Origin: Coniella vitis
Lineage: Eukaryota > Ascomycota > Sordariomycetes > Diaporthales > Schizoparmaceae
DNA length: 64,000 nucleotides
NCBI GenBank assembly: GCA_011317545.1
Contig: WUJK01000018.1
Span: 62,001-126,000, forward strand
Direction: 5' to 3'
Of this stretch, positions 44,235 through 55,637 are shown one piece after another. The position numbers and the translations under genes are program-made. Position 1 is the first letter of the stretch, and the number at the start of each line of letters is the position of its first letter. The notes under the pieces are model-generated. The model searched no databases, was not told the DNA's origin, and was given only the letters and a program-made list of their open reading frames with translations.

Positions 44235-45914
44235 CTACAACCCCATCTTCTCTCGGAGAAGGCTCTTAACAGCTATAAGCCTCTCACCGGGACTCTCATG
44301 GTCACCCATGCGCCCTCGCGCCTTGGCCCCCTCCTGCCCGTCCGGTATAAGCCACGACACGACCAGGTCGCGAGCCACCCTGCCCTCGGGCCCCAGATAC
44401 GTCTCTACATCCTGCAGCTCCTCCCACAGCATCGACACAGCCAGGTGCATCCTCTGCAGCCCGCCTATGCTCGACGCATTGTTGCTCACGGCGCTTGCAG
44501 CAGCTGCTGCCTCCGTCGCATAGTGCAGCTCGCCCAAGCGCAGTGCTCTCCGATCTGCTCCCGCTTTCTGATAAGACACGGCATTCTGCCCTGTGGACGC
44601 GCCGAAAAGCGAACTCGTGGCCGTGGGTGTGCCCCGCGGCGTGTGCCGGCTCGGCATCGGCATGCGCATGAGGTATTCCTGGAAACGGCCCAGAGTAATG
44701 TTGAAAATGCGCACAAGGCTCATGTAGCCGCTCAGGAGGAGAAGAATAGCGGAGGCGTCCAGGCTTTGGACCGGCCCAGGGCTTCTGGACGCGGGGTATG
44801 GGCTGTGGTTTCCGAATGAATGGTGTCTTGACCCTGCGGGGAAGCCAAAGTACTCCAACCCACTGTTGGCGGCCGCGGCCTCGTCCGTGTCGAGCAATAG
44901 GCGTGCGCAATCTGTTAGTTGTTGCGAGAATTGGAGGACGGCACCGACGGGGTAGTCGTCGAGGTTGTCTGGGGTCTCGCCGTCGCTCGCCCACGGGCTG
45001 TGCTCGCTCTTGGCCAGCCAGTCTTGCATTTCGGACATGAGCACCAGCAGGCGCTGCGAGGTGAGCACAGGGCTGGTGGGAGCATTGTCCAGGGGCGTCA
45101 GGTTGCTCGCGCCAAGGGTTTCTGCGAGGAGACTGGAGGCGGTGTAGGAGGATCCGGGGGAGAGCCATCCTGCCGCTGGGGACTGTGAGCAGGACGAGTT
45201 GCAGGCCAGCTCTGGCTTGCACGGGTGCTGGAGGTCCTCGTCCAGGAGGTTGGCCTCGAATGCGTCGAAGCCGTGCTGTGTCCAGCTGTAGTCTGGCGCC
45301 ATGTAGCTGGCATGCTGATCGCTCTGCCCTGGGAGCTGGACGGCGTCCCAGCTCTGCGTGTTATAAGTCGGCGTGGACGCCACCAAGTGACTCAAGTCTT
45401 GTTCGGATATTGGGGAGAGCGCGTCTGCGGCGAAGCTTGGTATTTGCTGCTGCTGTTGTTGTTGGTGGTGATGGTGGTGGTGGTGGTGGTGGCGCTCCGC
45501 AACTGGCATGTACGCCGCTGCCGTGTCGCTCAGACATGAGATCTGAGAGCCTGCCCACGGCGAGAACTGCCGGATTGGTGTGGATGTCGCAGCGGAAACG
45601 GGCGTGTGATGCGTGTGTTGCTGGGCGAGCGGCTCAGACGGTGGAGAGATGGCACCATGGTCAGCGTAGCCGCCGCCGCCGGCTGCTGCTGCTCTCTCGT
45701 AGGGAGTGTTCTCGCGTGCGCTACTGTTGCCTTGCCGCGAGCGTCTGGACGGGGTCCGGCGTCCAAAGACACAGACGAGTTTGGCTCGCGCGCATCGCTC
45801 ACAGGTGCTCGATCCAGCAGGGACGGAGCACTTTAGTTTCTGGCCGCGGCAGCGATCGCAGGAGGACCGGACCGAGAGAAAGCAGCCGGAGGCGCCTATG
45901 CTGGGCGTGTGCAT
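44235..45914 (-). CDS. AflR-like Zn2Cys6 pathway regulator
   Basis: Single exon, 559 residues. The zinc cluster (C19, C22, C29, C38, C41, C48) reads SCDRCRGQKLKC then CERCARAKLVC, with eight residues between the third and fourth cysteines. This is the spacing and wording of AflR-type regulators found in polyketide and peptide clusters. A basic RRTPSRRSRQGN tract follows, then a low-complexity middle with nine histidines and seven glutamines in a row (coded at 45444–45492). The C-terminal half has helical patches (LLVLMSEMQDWLAKSE, ILLLLSGYMSLVRIFN, LAVSMLWEELQDVETYLG), consistent with the AflR C-terminal region. It probably switches on the adjacent megasynthase genes by binding TCG/CGA half sites. 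An (AT)n run starts about 20 bp upstream of the ATG. Confidence 0.92.
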   Translation of the reverse strand: MHTPSIGASGCFLSVRSSCDRCRGQKLKCSVPAGSSTCERCARAKLVCVFGRRTPSRRSRQGNSSARENTPYERAAAAGGGGYADHGAISPPSEPLAQQHTHHTPVSAATSTPIRQFSPWAGSQISCLSDTAAAYMPVAERHHHHHHHHHQQQQQQQIPSFAADALSPISEQDLSHLVASTPTYNTQSWDAVQLPGQSDQHASYMAPDYSWTQHGFDAFEANLLDEDLQHPCKPELACNSSCSQSPAAGWLSPGSSYTASSLLAETLGASNLTPLDNAPTSPVLTSQRLLVLMSEMQDWLAKSEHSPWASDGETPDNLDDYPVGAVLQFSQQLTDCARLLLDTDEAAAANSGLEYFGFPAGSRHHSFGNHSPYPASRSPGPVQSLDASAILLLLSGYMSLVRIFNITLGRFQEYLMRMPMPSRHTPRGTPTATSSLFGASTGQNAVSYQKAGADRRALRLGELHYATEAAAAASAVSNNASSIGGLQRMHLAVSMLWEELQDVETYLGPEGRVARDLVVSWLIPDGQEGAKARGRMGDHESPGERLIAVKSLLREKMGL

Positions 45915-45952
45915 GGTGAAGGGCGGCGAGGATTATATATATGTATGTATGA

Positions 45953-45992
<40 letters not shown>

Positions 45993-47980
45993 TCTCGAGA
46001 ATCAGGTACAAGAGTCGTGGAATATGACAGAGGATCAGCATGTGCTTGGCCTGCTGCGTAAGGATGTAGTCAGCTTGGCAGGTCTCGGCATGACGAGTCC
46101 AGGATGGATCGAGATAGTTATCTGCATTTTTGAAGCAGCAGCCGGATGGCACTGCACCGTTGCGGCCGGCCACTATCCACGCCGCCAGACCGGGTTTCTC
46201 TCCTACGCGGATCGTAATACTTCCCCTTGGGCACGTTTCAGCGACGACGCCCACGTGGACTGAGGTCGCAGCGAGACCCGGCCAGATGCACGAAAAAAAG
46301 CCGTGCAAACATCGTGATCCTTGCCCGGTTATACTTTGGCAGAGGGTGAAAGAGGAATGAAGCTGTGGGGAGTGCCAAACTGTCACTCATGCCTTTGCTG
46401 CAGGTACGTGTCAAGCAATCTACGCCCTCGCCGGCGGGGCGATGATACCGGGCGCACACGTTGAGATACTATGTACCCAGCTCGGTACATCACATTGTGG
46501 TTTGTAATTATATAGGATTCAGATGGTGGAGAGGGTGCGAAATAAGGTAGCGGAGACCGCCTCGCCTCACACTCTGCCAGGCCGCACTCGTGTCGGTGGG
46601 GGCAGCCGCATCCTCATGCTCTGGCAAGGTTCGTGGGAATGGATGGGCGCCCTGGCAGCGGCTTGCCAGAAGGAACACACGTCCCCATAGCAGTATCTCG
46701 CTCTCGTGCTGCCCGGCAACTCAAGGTTCGTGCAAGGTGCATGGTGCGAGCCAAGAAGATTTCGAACCATTGACAACTTTGTGGCGGCCGTTGAAAAGCG
46801 TATAGCGCTCATCCTTGTCCATATTTGTTCTGGAAGAAGCGTATCGATCGCATTCGCGGATGGCCAGCTCCGTGGGCAGCAGGCTTGTCCTGGTCGTAGA
46901 GGTATACTACGATATCGTGGAATTCAACTCTCACCGCAGACACACAGACAGACAGACAGGCTACTGGGGACAAGGCGGCTGAGGATGGCGTCAAGATCCC
47001 ACCGACAATGTGCGCAAATGCGACACTGCTCGCCAACATGGACGAGTGACCAGACAGCATCTGCTGCCAGATTGCCAGGACTACGGGACCTGCGCAAGCC
47101 GATGAACAATATGCTGCCGACCTCCACAAACAAACCATGAGCAATTACACGCCTCCTGGCCCCCACTGGCGCAGCGGTAAACGAGCATTAGAGTTGGCGC
47201 TAACAGGACTGCAGCGCACTGCCGAGTCAATGCTGTCTGTCGCTGTAAGGATGCTTTATGGAGAGCACACGGCGCACACGTAGCTCGCTTGGCTGCGTGT
47301 CTGCGGCCACTCAGGGGGCAGATGCTGATAATGTGATCACCAAGTATTCTTGCCAGTCGTCACATCGTTCGTGGCTTATCACAATTCGGGTGCGGTCAGC
47401 CAGAGTCAGTATAGGGAGACGGCGCACCAGCTGGCCCGTCCGCCTTTGTTTTCTGTGCGGAGCCTCGGCCGAGAGTTGGCCAGGATGAGGTCTTACTTAT
47501 TTTTGGACACTTGCTGTCTGTGAGGGAGCCCCCCAGCGAACAAGTCGCAATTCAGAAGTGATGGGAGAGTCCCCCCATCAGTTTCACAAGGCCGGGCCTA
47601 TCCTATACCACATGTGTACTATAGCCAACTATGTCCATAGTATACAGTCAAGTACTGCTCCACGAGACTGGCGCATGTACTTGCCATGTCCATCCAGAAG
47701 TACACACAATCCAGCGAATAAGCGGCCGAGCTGAGACGCACAATAGCCAACTGACTCTGCGCTCCCACTTTGCAGTGCTGCTTTGGGTGGTCCCATGCCC
47801 CAGTGGAACGAAGGTTCCCCAGTGCAATGGAATTCTCGTTCCACTTCTCCCACGACAGGTCTGTCTGCGTTATTACATCGTCTGTGGCTGTTACCCTCAT
47901 TGTCCTTGTCCCCCTTTCCCACCGTAAAGCCATCCCAGCCCGCCTGCCAGCTGAGCCTTGGCCTTGTCGCTCCAGTCGCC
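45915..47980. promoter_or_regulatory. Divergent region between two regulators
   Basis: About 2.1 kb separating head-to-head Zn2Cys6 genes, so it contains both promoters. It starts with the (AT)n run. Open frames in it are short and unremarkable. Confidence 0.5.
45933..45990. repeat. (AT)n microsatellite
   Basis: Nearly pure AT dinucleotide run with a GTATGTATGAG interruption near the left end, beginning about 20 bp upstream of the AflR-like start codon. Confidence 0.95.
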
Positions 47981-50283
47981 ATGGTCTACTGCGGGCGTCC
48001 ATCCGCAAACTGCAGCCTCTGCCGTGCCAAGAAGAAGAGGGTACGCCGCTTCGATTACCGAGATCCCCCTGGGCCTGCCTGCTTGCGCTTGCGCTTGCAC
48101 TTTTGCGCTTGCACTTGCTCTAGCACTTGCTTTTTGCTTCCTCTGTGTGGATGAGCTGACGTTGGTGCCTCTGGCCGTGGCTGTCCGTGTAGTGCGACAA
48201 GGCTGTTCCTGCCTGTGGCCAATGTGCGTATCCTGTTCGTAATGGCTTGGGGGGCAAACTCTGAGCGTCTCACTCCCATCTCCTGCTGACTCGAGCTGTC
48301 CCTCCAGGCCGCCGGTCCGGCCAGACATGCCCTGGCTACCACGACGCCTCGAGCATCATCATCCGTGATGAGACCAAGCGGGTCATCCACCGTGCGCGCA
48401 CCGTCAAACCCGCGCGACGGACGCCGGCTTCGACCCCGCCAACCTCGTCGCCGTCGCCCGCACGCCACCACGACCACCCGTCCTCGCCCAGTGGCCCAGA
48501 TCCCCTGGGGAACTGTCTGCTTGCGGGTGCCAGCCCGAGTGACTGCCACAGCACAGCGCTGAGCCTTGACGACGTCCACTTTGACCATGCCGTGGAGGCG
48601 GACGCCAGCAGTATCAGCGCCGAGCTGTCCTTGTTCAACCAGGGATCATCGCCTGCAGCACTGGCAGCTCAAAGCCACGATGCCTGCATGTTCGACTTGG
48701 ACCTGGCCGACTTGAAGGTCGATGCGACGTCGCCCATCGACTGGCAGCTTCCGCTTTCCAGCGGTCCGTTCGCATTTCCCGCCCCCGCCCCCGACCCCGG
48801 CCCCGGCCCCGGCCCCGGCCCCGGCCCCACCCTGTCCCTCCGCATCTCCGCTCCGCCCCCCGAGAACCTCGACAACCTGGGCGTCAGCTACTTCCTCGCC
48901 AACTACGTCCTGCCGGGATCGGGCCCGTGCCCCGGCTTTCTGAACTACACCCACAACATCCTCGCAGACACGCACAGCGCCCAGCGCGAGCTTGCGCAAG
49001 CCGCCGTCTGCGCCGCGGGGCTCGCCTCGCTCGCCAGCACCACCCAGGCGCCCAGCATCATGTGCCGCGCGCGCACCACCTACAACGACGCCATCACCCG
49101 CCTGCACGACGCCCTCGCCGACCCGGTCCACATCCGCAGCGACGCGACGCTCTTTGCCGTGCTGGTGCTCGGCCTCTTTGAGAGCATCACGTGTCGGGGC
49201 GAGGAGTCGCTCGAGGCGTGGAAGAACCACATCAACGGCGCGGCCAGCCTGCTCGTGCGGCGCGGCACGGCCCAGTTCGCGACCGCCATGGGGCTGCGCA
49301 TCTTTGGCGAGGCCGTCGCCCATGTGCTGACGCTGTGTTCGCGCTACGGCCATCCTGTGCCGCCGCGGATCCGCTTCCTGCGGGTGGAAATGGAGCGGCG
49401 CAGTGGTGGTAGTGCTGGCGGTGGCGTCGAGGTCGCAGGTAGCAGCACCAGCACCAGCACCAGCACAAGCACAACATGCATCTACAAAGGACCCTCGTGG
49501 ACCCTCGGCACGGCGCACATCGAGGTCATGGATCTGTACCACCGCGTCAACCCAGAAACGCAAGAGACGGCGTGCCTGCAGGACGAGTGGGAGACGCTGC
49601 TGTCGCAGGCTGCGGCGCTCGACCGGCGGCTCGAGAGCCTGGTGGCCGATTTGCCTGTGCCGTGGCGCTTCAAGACGGTCAACGATCCAAGCGCCGACGC
49701 GGACATTGTGTATCGCGGGACCTACCACGTGTACTACAACACGTGGGTGGCCAAGGTGTGGGACGGCATCCGCTCGTGTCGCATCATCCTCAACCAGGCC
49801 ATCTACTGCCTCCTGCTGCGCGAAGCACTCACATGGGCACCGCACGAGCTGGTCGTCAGCGACGATAACAAAGGCAACGGTGCCTATGCGGGCATGCTGC
49901 AGCGGATATCGACCACCACGACCGAAATGCGCGACGGGATCCTCGCCTCCGTGCCTCAGATGCTGGGCTTTGTCGATGTACAGCAGCAACAGCAACAGCA
50001 GCAGCAGCCGCAAGACGACGCCCAGCTTGGCTCGTACACGCTGTCACCGCACCACCCTGTGCCTGCGTCCGGCGCATACTTTGTGCTGTGGTACTTGTTC
50101 CTTGCGGGCAGTCTACCTATCAACACGGCCGAGACGCGCGCGTGGGTTGTGGGGCGGCTGCGTGCCATTCGCGCGGCTACGGGCATTCAAAAGGCCGAGT
50201 ATCTGGCGGATGTGCTGGAGAAGCATCCCCCGTTTTTGAATGCGGTGTTGCCGACGGATGCGTTCTTGGTGCCTTCCTTTTGA
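47981..50283 (+). CDS. Zn2Cys6 transcription factor with acidic/Pro-Gly linker
   Basis: Three exons (47981–48040, 48193–48223, 48308–50283), 688 residues. The zinc cluster is spread over all three exons: C11, C14, C21, C28, C31, C38 (NCSLCRAKKKR | CDKAVPACGQ | CRRSGQTCPGY). Exon 2 is 31 nt. A long unstructured linker includes a Pro-Gly run (coded at 48781–48829). The regulatory domain follows the Fungal_trans_2-like pattern seen after such short zinc clusters, with SYFLANYVLPG, LASTTQAPSIM, ARTTYNDAITRLHDAL, HINGAASLLVRRG and GAYFVLWYLFLAGSLP. Ser-Thr and Gln runs (49441–49475, 49981–50009) are low complexity. Placed between the AflR-like gene and the NRPS, it may be a second cluster regulator. 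Confidence 0.9.
48781..48829. repeat. Coding (CCCCGG)n Pro-Gly repeat
   Basis: Hexamer array encoding alternating Pro and Gly in the linker of the Zn2Cys6 factor; a likely length-variable site. Confidence 0.9.
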
Positions 50284-50667
50284 AGGGTGGGAATGAATAG
50301 CGAGTTGAAGGAAGAGAGATCGTTATAGTTTGATCACAAAAGATATCCTTGTTTGAATAGAGATGAAGAATAGTGCTTCTATGTTTGGGAATTATATTTG
50401 TATGTTTCTCATGACTATTAGATCGTAGAGCATGTTGTATTGCAGCCTGCCTTATATCGATATAAAAGAGCGACTTGAAATTGCAAACAGAATAGAAGAA
50501 AGGGTAAGATTAATGGATATAGATATCAACGGACTGGCATACAAATTATATAAATAACTGATATTAATGCTACAACATAAAAGGAATTCAATCTGAAACG
50601 TTTACCGTAAAACGCGTTGCCGCTCTTCCCACAATCTCAACCATACACATTTCTCCCAATTCCACCC
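50284..50667. other. Short convergent intergenic region
   Basis: A+T-rich spacer between the 3' ends of the regulator and the NRPS gene. Nothing else seen. Confidence 0.6.
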
Positions 50668-53600
50668 TCACCCCATATAAAACGGCGCATCCGGCTCAGC
50701 AACAATCCTCTGAATCGCCTCGTCCAGGGCCCCCAGCACACCCACGACCCACTCTCTCTTCAGAAACTCATACCCCGGCCGCCGCGCATTGTACAAGCAC
50801 CGCAACAGCATCCGCTCCTCCCAGCTCTGCTTGCCAGGCCACAGCTCCATCACAAGCGGGTACCCCGTGTCGATTTCCTTGAACGGCGCCAGCAGGTTCT
50901 CCTCGTAGTTGTACCCCGGCAGCTCCAGCAAGTCCTGCGCCGCGCCGCCCTCCGGCTGCAGCGTCTGCACGAGCAGGATCGTGTCGATGCGCTTGATGCC
51001 TGTGCGTGCGTGCGTGAGCGTCGGACACGGGATCTGGAGGTGCTTGGCTGCTTCGGCGTGCTGCGCCACAAGCTGGCTGCACACTTGGCGGTTCGTCAGT
51101 CGTGGCTCGCTGCCCTGCTGCTGCAGCAGCAGACGTGTCGGCATAGCAGCCATCAACGGCGCCATGCACATCAGCGCCTCTCGCTGTCTCCGCCCACTCA
51201 TGACCGTGCCAAACTGGATATCCAGCGGCTTCACCCCCGCGCGCTCCTCGTCCGAGAACGTCTGCGCGAGGACACTCGCCCACGCCGCCTCGACCACCGT
51301 CAGCATGGTGGTCGACATGTTGACGGCCGCTTGGCTGAGCGCGCCGAGTGACATGGTCGCATTGGTGGCCACCAGGCGCATGTGTGTCTCCTCTGCGCCC
51401 TGGCGGATCGCTGGCAGTGGGAGCTCGGCGATCGGCTGGGGGCGGCGCGAGCGGAGCCTGCACCCGGGCACGCCGGCGAAGCGGCCTGCCCAGTACATCA
51501 TGGTTTCGACCCAGTCGTAGCGGAGGTTGAGCTCTGCGGCTGTGCGCATGGGGAGGAGATCCGTTGCGGGCGCGTTCGATCGCGTCGGCCGGGTCGGAGA
51601 AGCGGCAGCAGCGGCGTATTCGCGGACAATTTCATCGCGCAGGTAGGTGAGCTGGGTGCCGTCGTAGATGCCGTGGAAGAAGGACATGGTCGCGACGCAG
51701 CGCGCGCGAGTGGGCGACCAGACGTACGAGAGTGCGATGCCCGGCTTGTCGAGGGTCATGGAGCCCTCTGCTGCTCTCTGAGCGCCGTGGATGGTCTGGT
51801 GCCAGAGGCTGGTGGACCTGTCGCTGTCGCTGTCGGCGTCGGCGTCGTCGCATGTGATTTCGATCTTGGAGATCTTGGTCGCGGATGGGGAGAGGATGCA
51901 CTGTGCAAAGGGCGCCAGTGGGTGCTCTGAGGCCACGAAAACGGTGCGGAAGCAGTCGTGGCGGGCCAGGACGGTGTCGACGGCGCGCTGGAACCGGGCT
52001 GGGTCCATGTCGAGGGGCACCTGGTAGGCAAAGTGCTCGACGTGGGGGCGCCCTGCGTAGCGTTCTGGGTCGAGCAGCTCGTCATCAGTCGCCACGGCAA
52101 TGAAGCGCACCTGGACATTGGTGGCGGGCAGGACCTGTTCGATTTGGTGCGTGGCGAGGTGCAAGGCCTCGAGGCAGGTTGGACGGCAGTGGAAGTCAAA
52201 GTGGCGCAGTTTTCCTTCGATGGAGAGGTCGTAGATGGACTCCTCGTCGTCCTTGGGGATGGTTCTGACGTCGATTCGGTTCGTGTCTAGCCATGCTTCA
52301 TCATTGTCAACAATCGGCTGTGAGGGAGTGGTTGTAGGAGCGGTGCCGTTTGTGTCTTTTGGTGCAGAGATCTGGACTGGAGAGGCATTTTTGTGCGGAG
52401 GCTCCTCTTCACTCTGCTTATCTTCGACAAGATCAATCAGATCTTGGACGGTTTCGGCTGTCAGAACCGTGTGGATGGCCAGATGATTGACTCCAATGTC
52501 TCGCAATTTCTGAAGAAAGACAAGGGCGCGCAAACTGTCGAAGCCAGCGTTGGCTAGGACTGTTGTCTTGCTTTGCTGTCTGAGATCTTGGCCCAGAGCG
52601 TCGACGAGGCCTTTATACACGATTGTCGCTGGGTCAAGGGCTGTCGAGGCGGATGTGTCGGCGTGGATGGCAAGAGGTTCTGAAGGAATCGTTAGCACAT
52701 GGACCACTTATAAGGCGGGTAAACCAGAAGACACCCTCCATCCTCTCACCTCTCGAAGCAGTCTTGCTCGTCGCGTCACCGCCTGGTCGTGCTGCTGCTC
52801 GTTCCTTGGCCCCCGTTACACCAGTGCCCGAGCTCCTCTGCCGCAGAAACATGGCCTCCAACGTCTTGCGATCGACCTTATCGTTCGCCGTCCGCGGGAA
52901 CTTGTCGACAACAAAGTAATGCATCGGCTGCATCCAAGAAGGCAGACTACGCTCCGCCACAGCGCGACAATCTGCCTCAACAGCCCTCTCATCCACACCG
53001 GCCTCCCACGGCTCCACACACGCAACAATGGCCGACTTGTCCACGAGGATGATGACCACCTGCGCAACCGCTTCCACAGACGCCACCACATTCTCAATCT
53101 CCGCCAACTCCACGCGCCGCCCGTTGAGCTTCACCTGGCCTGCGCTCGCGCGGCCCAAGAAGTCAATCATCGGCTCGCCCTGCTCCGTCCAGACCACGCG
53201 GACCTTGTCGCCTGTGCGGTATAGCACGCCCAGCTCATTGTGCTGGATGAATGCGTTTGCCGTCTCGACGGGCCTGTTGAGGTAGCCTGGGGAGAGCTGC
53301 GGACCGCCAATGGCCAGCTCGCCTGCCACGCCAAAGGGAGCCGGCTTCAGATTCTGAGGGTCCTTCGACTTGGCGTCCGAGTCGTCGATTTCCAACACCA
53401 CAAAGTGCGTGCCGGGCAGTGGAGGGCCGACGATCGACGGGCGGGAGGCGCTGTTGCAAAAGTGGATCGCCACACCGGCGGTGGTCTCGCTGGGGCCGTA
53501 GAAGTTGACCAGGTGGCGCTGGGTGGTCGGCGCGGACACTGGGCTGCTGGCGTCACGGATGAAGGGCGGCGCAAAGTTATCCACGACTCGTTGGCCCACC

Positions 53601-55135
53601 ATTTCCCCACCACAGCATAGCATGGTCAGAGTCGGCACGCGCTCTGGGCGCAGCAGCATGGCCAGACTGGAAACGGTAAACGTTGCCGTGGCCCGGAGCT
53701 CGGATAAGACAGCCTCGGGGTCGGTTAACAGGAGGTTGCGGTCGGCTACGCAGACGGTGCCGCCTTTGAACAGGGGCACAAAGTTGTCGAGGAGGGTCAC
53801 GTCGAAGGTGGGCAGACACAGAGCCATCCAGCGCAGCCGGGGTCCGGTGGGCAGAGACCCGGCGGTTTCGGGACGGCCGTCGTTGCAGGCTGCGTCAAAG
53901 GCGTGGATGAAGGCAATGGCGATGCGATGCAGCACCATGACACCCTTGGGCTTGCCGCTGGAGCCACTGGTGTATATCATGTAGGCGAGATCGTCCACGA
54001 GAGGGGTGCGTCGTGAGGGCAGCGGGCCGTCGAGGATGGCGGTGGCGGACGTGGGAGCGGAGGGGCTGTTCGTCAGCGAGTCCTGGAGATTGTAAAAGTC
54101 GATCCAGACGATGGACTTTCCGAAATCTGAGCCCTCCCAGGGATTCGGTCCGACGCCTAGAATCCCGGGTGCGTTGAGGTCATCGAGCAAATCACGCAGC
54201 CTGTCTTGCGGTGCATCCATTGGCAGAGAGCAAAAGCTGTGGCCAATACGCGACATGGCGTTCATGAAGATGCTGAGCTCAATGGACGCGGGGAGCAGGA
54301 CAGGCACAATCTTTTGGCCGCCGCGAAAGACGGGCCATCCGAGGCGGTGCAGCAGTATCTCGATCTCGTTGGAAAAGGAAGTCACCTTGTCGTTGAACTC
54401 CTGGTACGTCAGTTCGCGGCGCAGATAGGACGATGCCTTGCGGCCCACCACTGCGTCGAGGGCAATGTTGTGCGGATACCTTCGAGCGGTCTCTTCGAGA
54501 ATCTGATGGAGGTGAGTCGGCTTCGGCTGGCCATGGCTGTGCAGCCCATCGGCGCCCTGGAACGCGGCTGCAAGATAACTGGATTTAGCATTGGGGGTTT
54601 TCGGTTGACTACTGTTGCTGTTGCATCCGATGCAGTCCACGACGAGGTCGAGGAGATGCTGCGCTGCGATCAAAGGTCCGTAGTCGCCGCGCAGGTGCAA
54701 GGTGATGTCCAAGGCTCGTGCATCTTGGTCTTGGCTGACCAAGACAACAAGAGGCTGCCATAGAGCGATCAGACGGCTGCTGCGTGCAACATTTCGCGGC
54801 TCGTCAAGGGAAATGCCAAAGTCGGAGCATGTCGTGTCTGGGTCTGCAACTGTTTTGGCGAGCTCGAAAGCATTGGATCGCGAGGCTACAGCACTGACTG
54901 TGAACTGTTCAGAGCCTTGTTCGGCCAAGAATGTCACCTCAGCACTGCCGGCCACCGCAGACACAAACCGTGCAAAGCCTTCTAGGAGGGCTTCTGCGGT
55001 CTGGTCGCCGGCCAACACAGAATAGTCGACTTTGTGATACGCTCGGAGGCCTGCGGTGTGAGTGGTGGTGTTGAAAAACGGCAGTTTGGTGGCGTGCCTC
55101 AGTGCAGAATTGTCTAGGGGATCAATGCTGCCCAT
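50668..55135 (-). CDS. Non-ribosomal peptide synthetase, A-T-C
   Basis: Two exons (55135–52750, 52679–50668), 1465 residues. Residues 1–205 resemble no domain I can name with confidence. The adenylation domain (about 208–765) has A3 LAYMIYTSGSSGKPKG, A4 TFDVTLLDN (the aspartate that holds the amino group is kept), A5 NFYGPSETTAG, A7 YRTGDKVRV, A8 GRASAGQVKLNGRRVELAEIE-like wording and A10 NDKVDRK. The intron separates it from the thiolation domain (about 812–880), whose phosphopantetheine serine is S844 in NAGFDSLRAL. The condensation domain fills the rest, with the active-site motif FHGIYDG (H1131, D1135) in place of HHxxxDG. No thioesterase or reductase is present. It should activate one amino acid and pass or condense it at the terminal C domain. 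Divergent from the membrane protein gene. Confidence 0.93.
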
Positions 55136-55637
55136 GGTTTCTGTCAGAGATCGAGAAGCTGCGTAGTACAGTCAAAATTGTGGAATAAGGAGCATAGCCA
55201 CATCACAGACTCCATTGCCAGCTGGTTACCCAATGAGGATATATGCACGACTTCGAGATGTTCAGCGGCTGCACACAACGATTACTGAGTCGAGCGCAAG
55301 GCTAGGCTGCGGTACGGTCCGTACGGAGTTATTCGGTACGATGCTCCGAAGCAAAGCGAGCCACAAGTCGGAAGATTGAACCTCTTTGCAGCCCCAGACG
55401 CTGACCACCAAGACGACGTACCAGGCTAGTCCAAATACGGTATACAGCGTGTAAGTGGAAATCCCCTTTTCCCTCTCGAGCCTCTTTTTATGGCCACGAC
55501 AGCCGTCGCCTCCCTCCTCTTTTTTTTTGTTCTTGGTCTTGGCAGCAGTTCTCCGTGAAGAGATAGCATTGCCAGAGTGTTCACCTTGTTCCCTGTTCTG
55601 CCATCACCGTTGTTGGAGCGCCAACACAGTCGCCGCC
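55136..55637. promoter_or_regulatory. Bidirectional promoter, NRPS / membrane protein
   Basis: 502 bp between two head-to-head start codons. A dense group of CGG half-sites lies at 55310–55348, including the perfect palindrome CCGTACGG and two CGGTAC units. The plus-strand end is pyrimidine-rich (55463–55560). Confidence 0.65.
55310..55348. promoter_or_regulatory. Candidate Zn2Cys6 operator
   Basis: CGGTACGG-TCCGTACGG followed at a short distance by another CGGTAC and a CTCCG. This includes CGG-N6-CCG and CCGTACGG, the kind of inverted CGG triplets bound by binuclear zinc-cluster dimers, of which two are encoded within 10 kb. Confidence 0.5.

Noticed and set aside
47160..47240. tRNA-like TGGCGCAGCGGTAA (A-box resemblance)
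   Set aside because: No matching B-box (GTTCGANTC) or closing acceptor stem follows.
48646..50013. 455-codon minus-strand open frame
   Set aside because: Antisense to the Zn2Cys6 factor exon 3; rich in Arg, Gly, Val and His with no family features.
55455..55637. N-terminal extension of the membrane protein from 55455
   Set aside because: CT-rich leader-like sequence; the ATG at 55638 has a strong context and starts directly at the first membrane segment.
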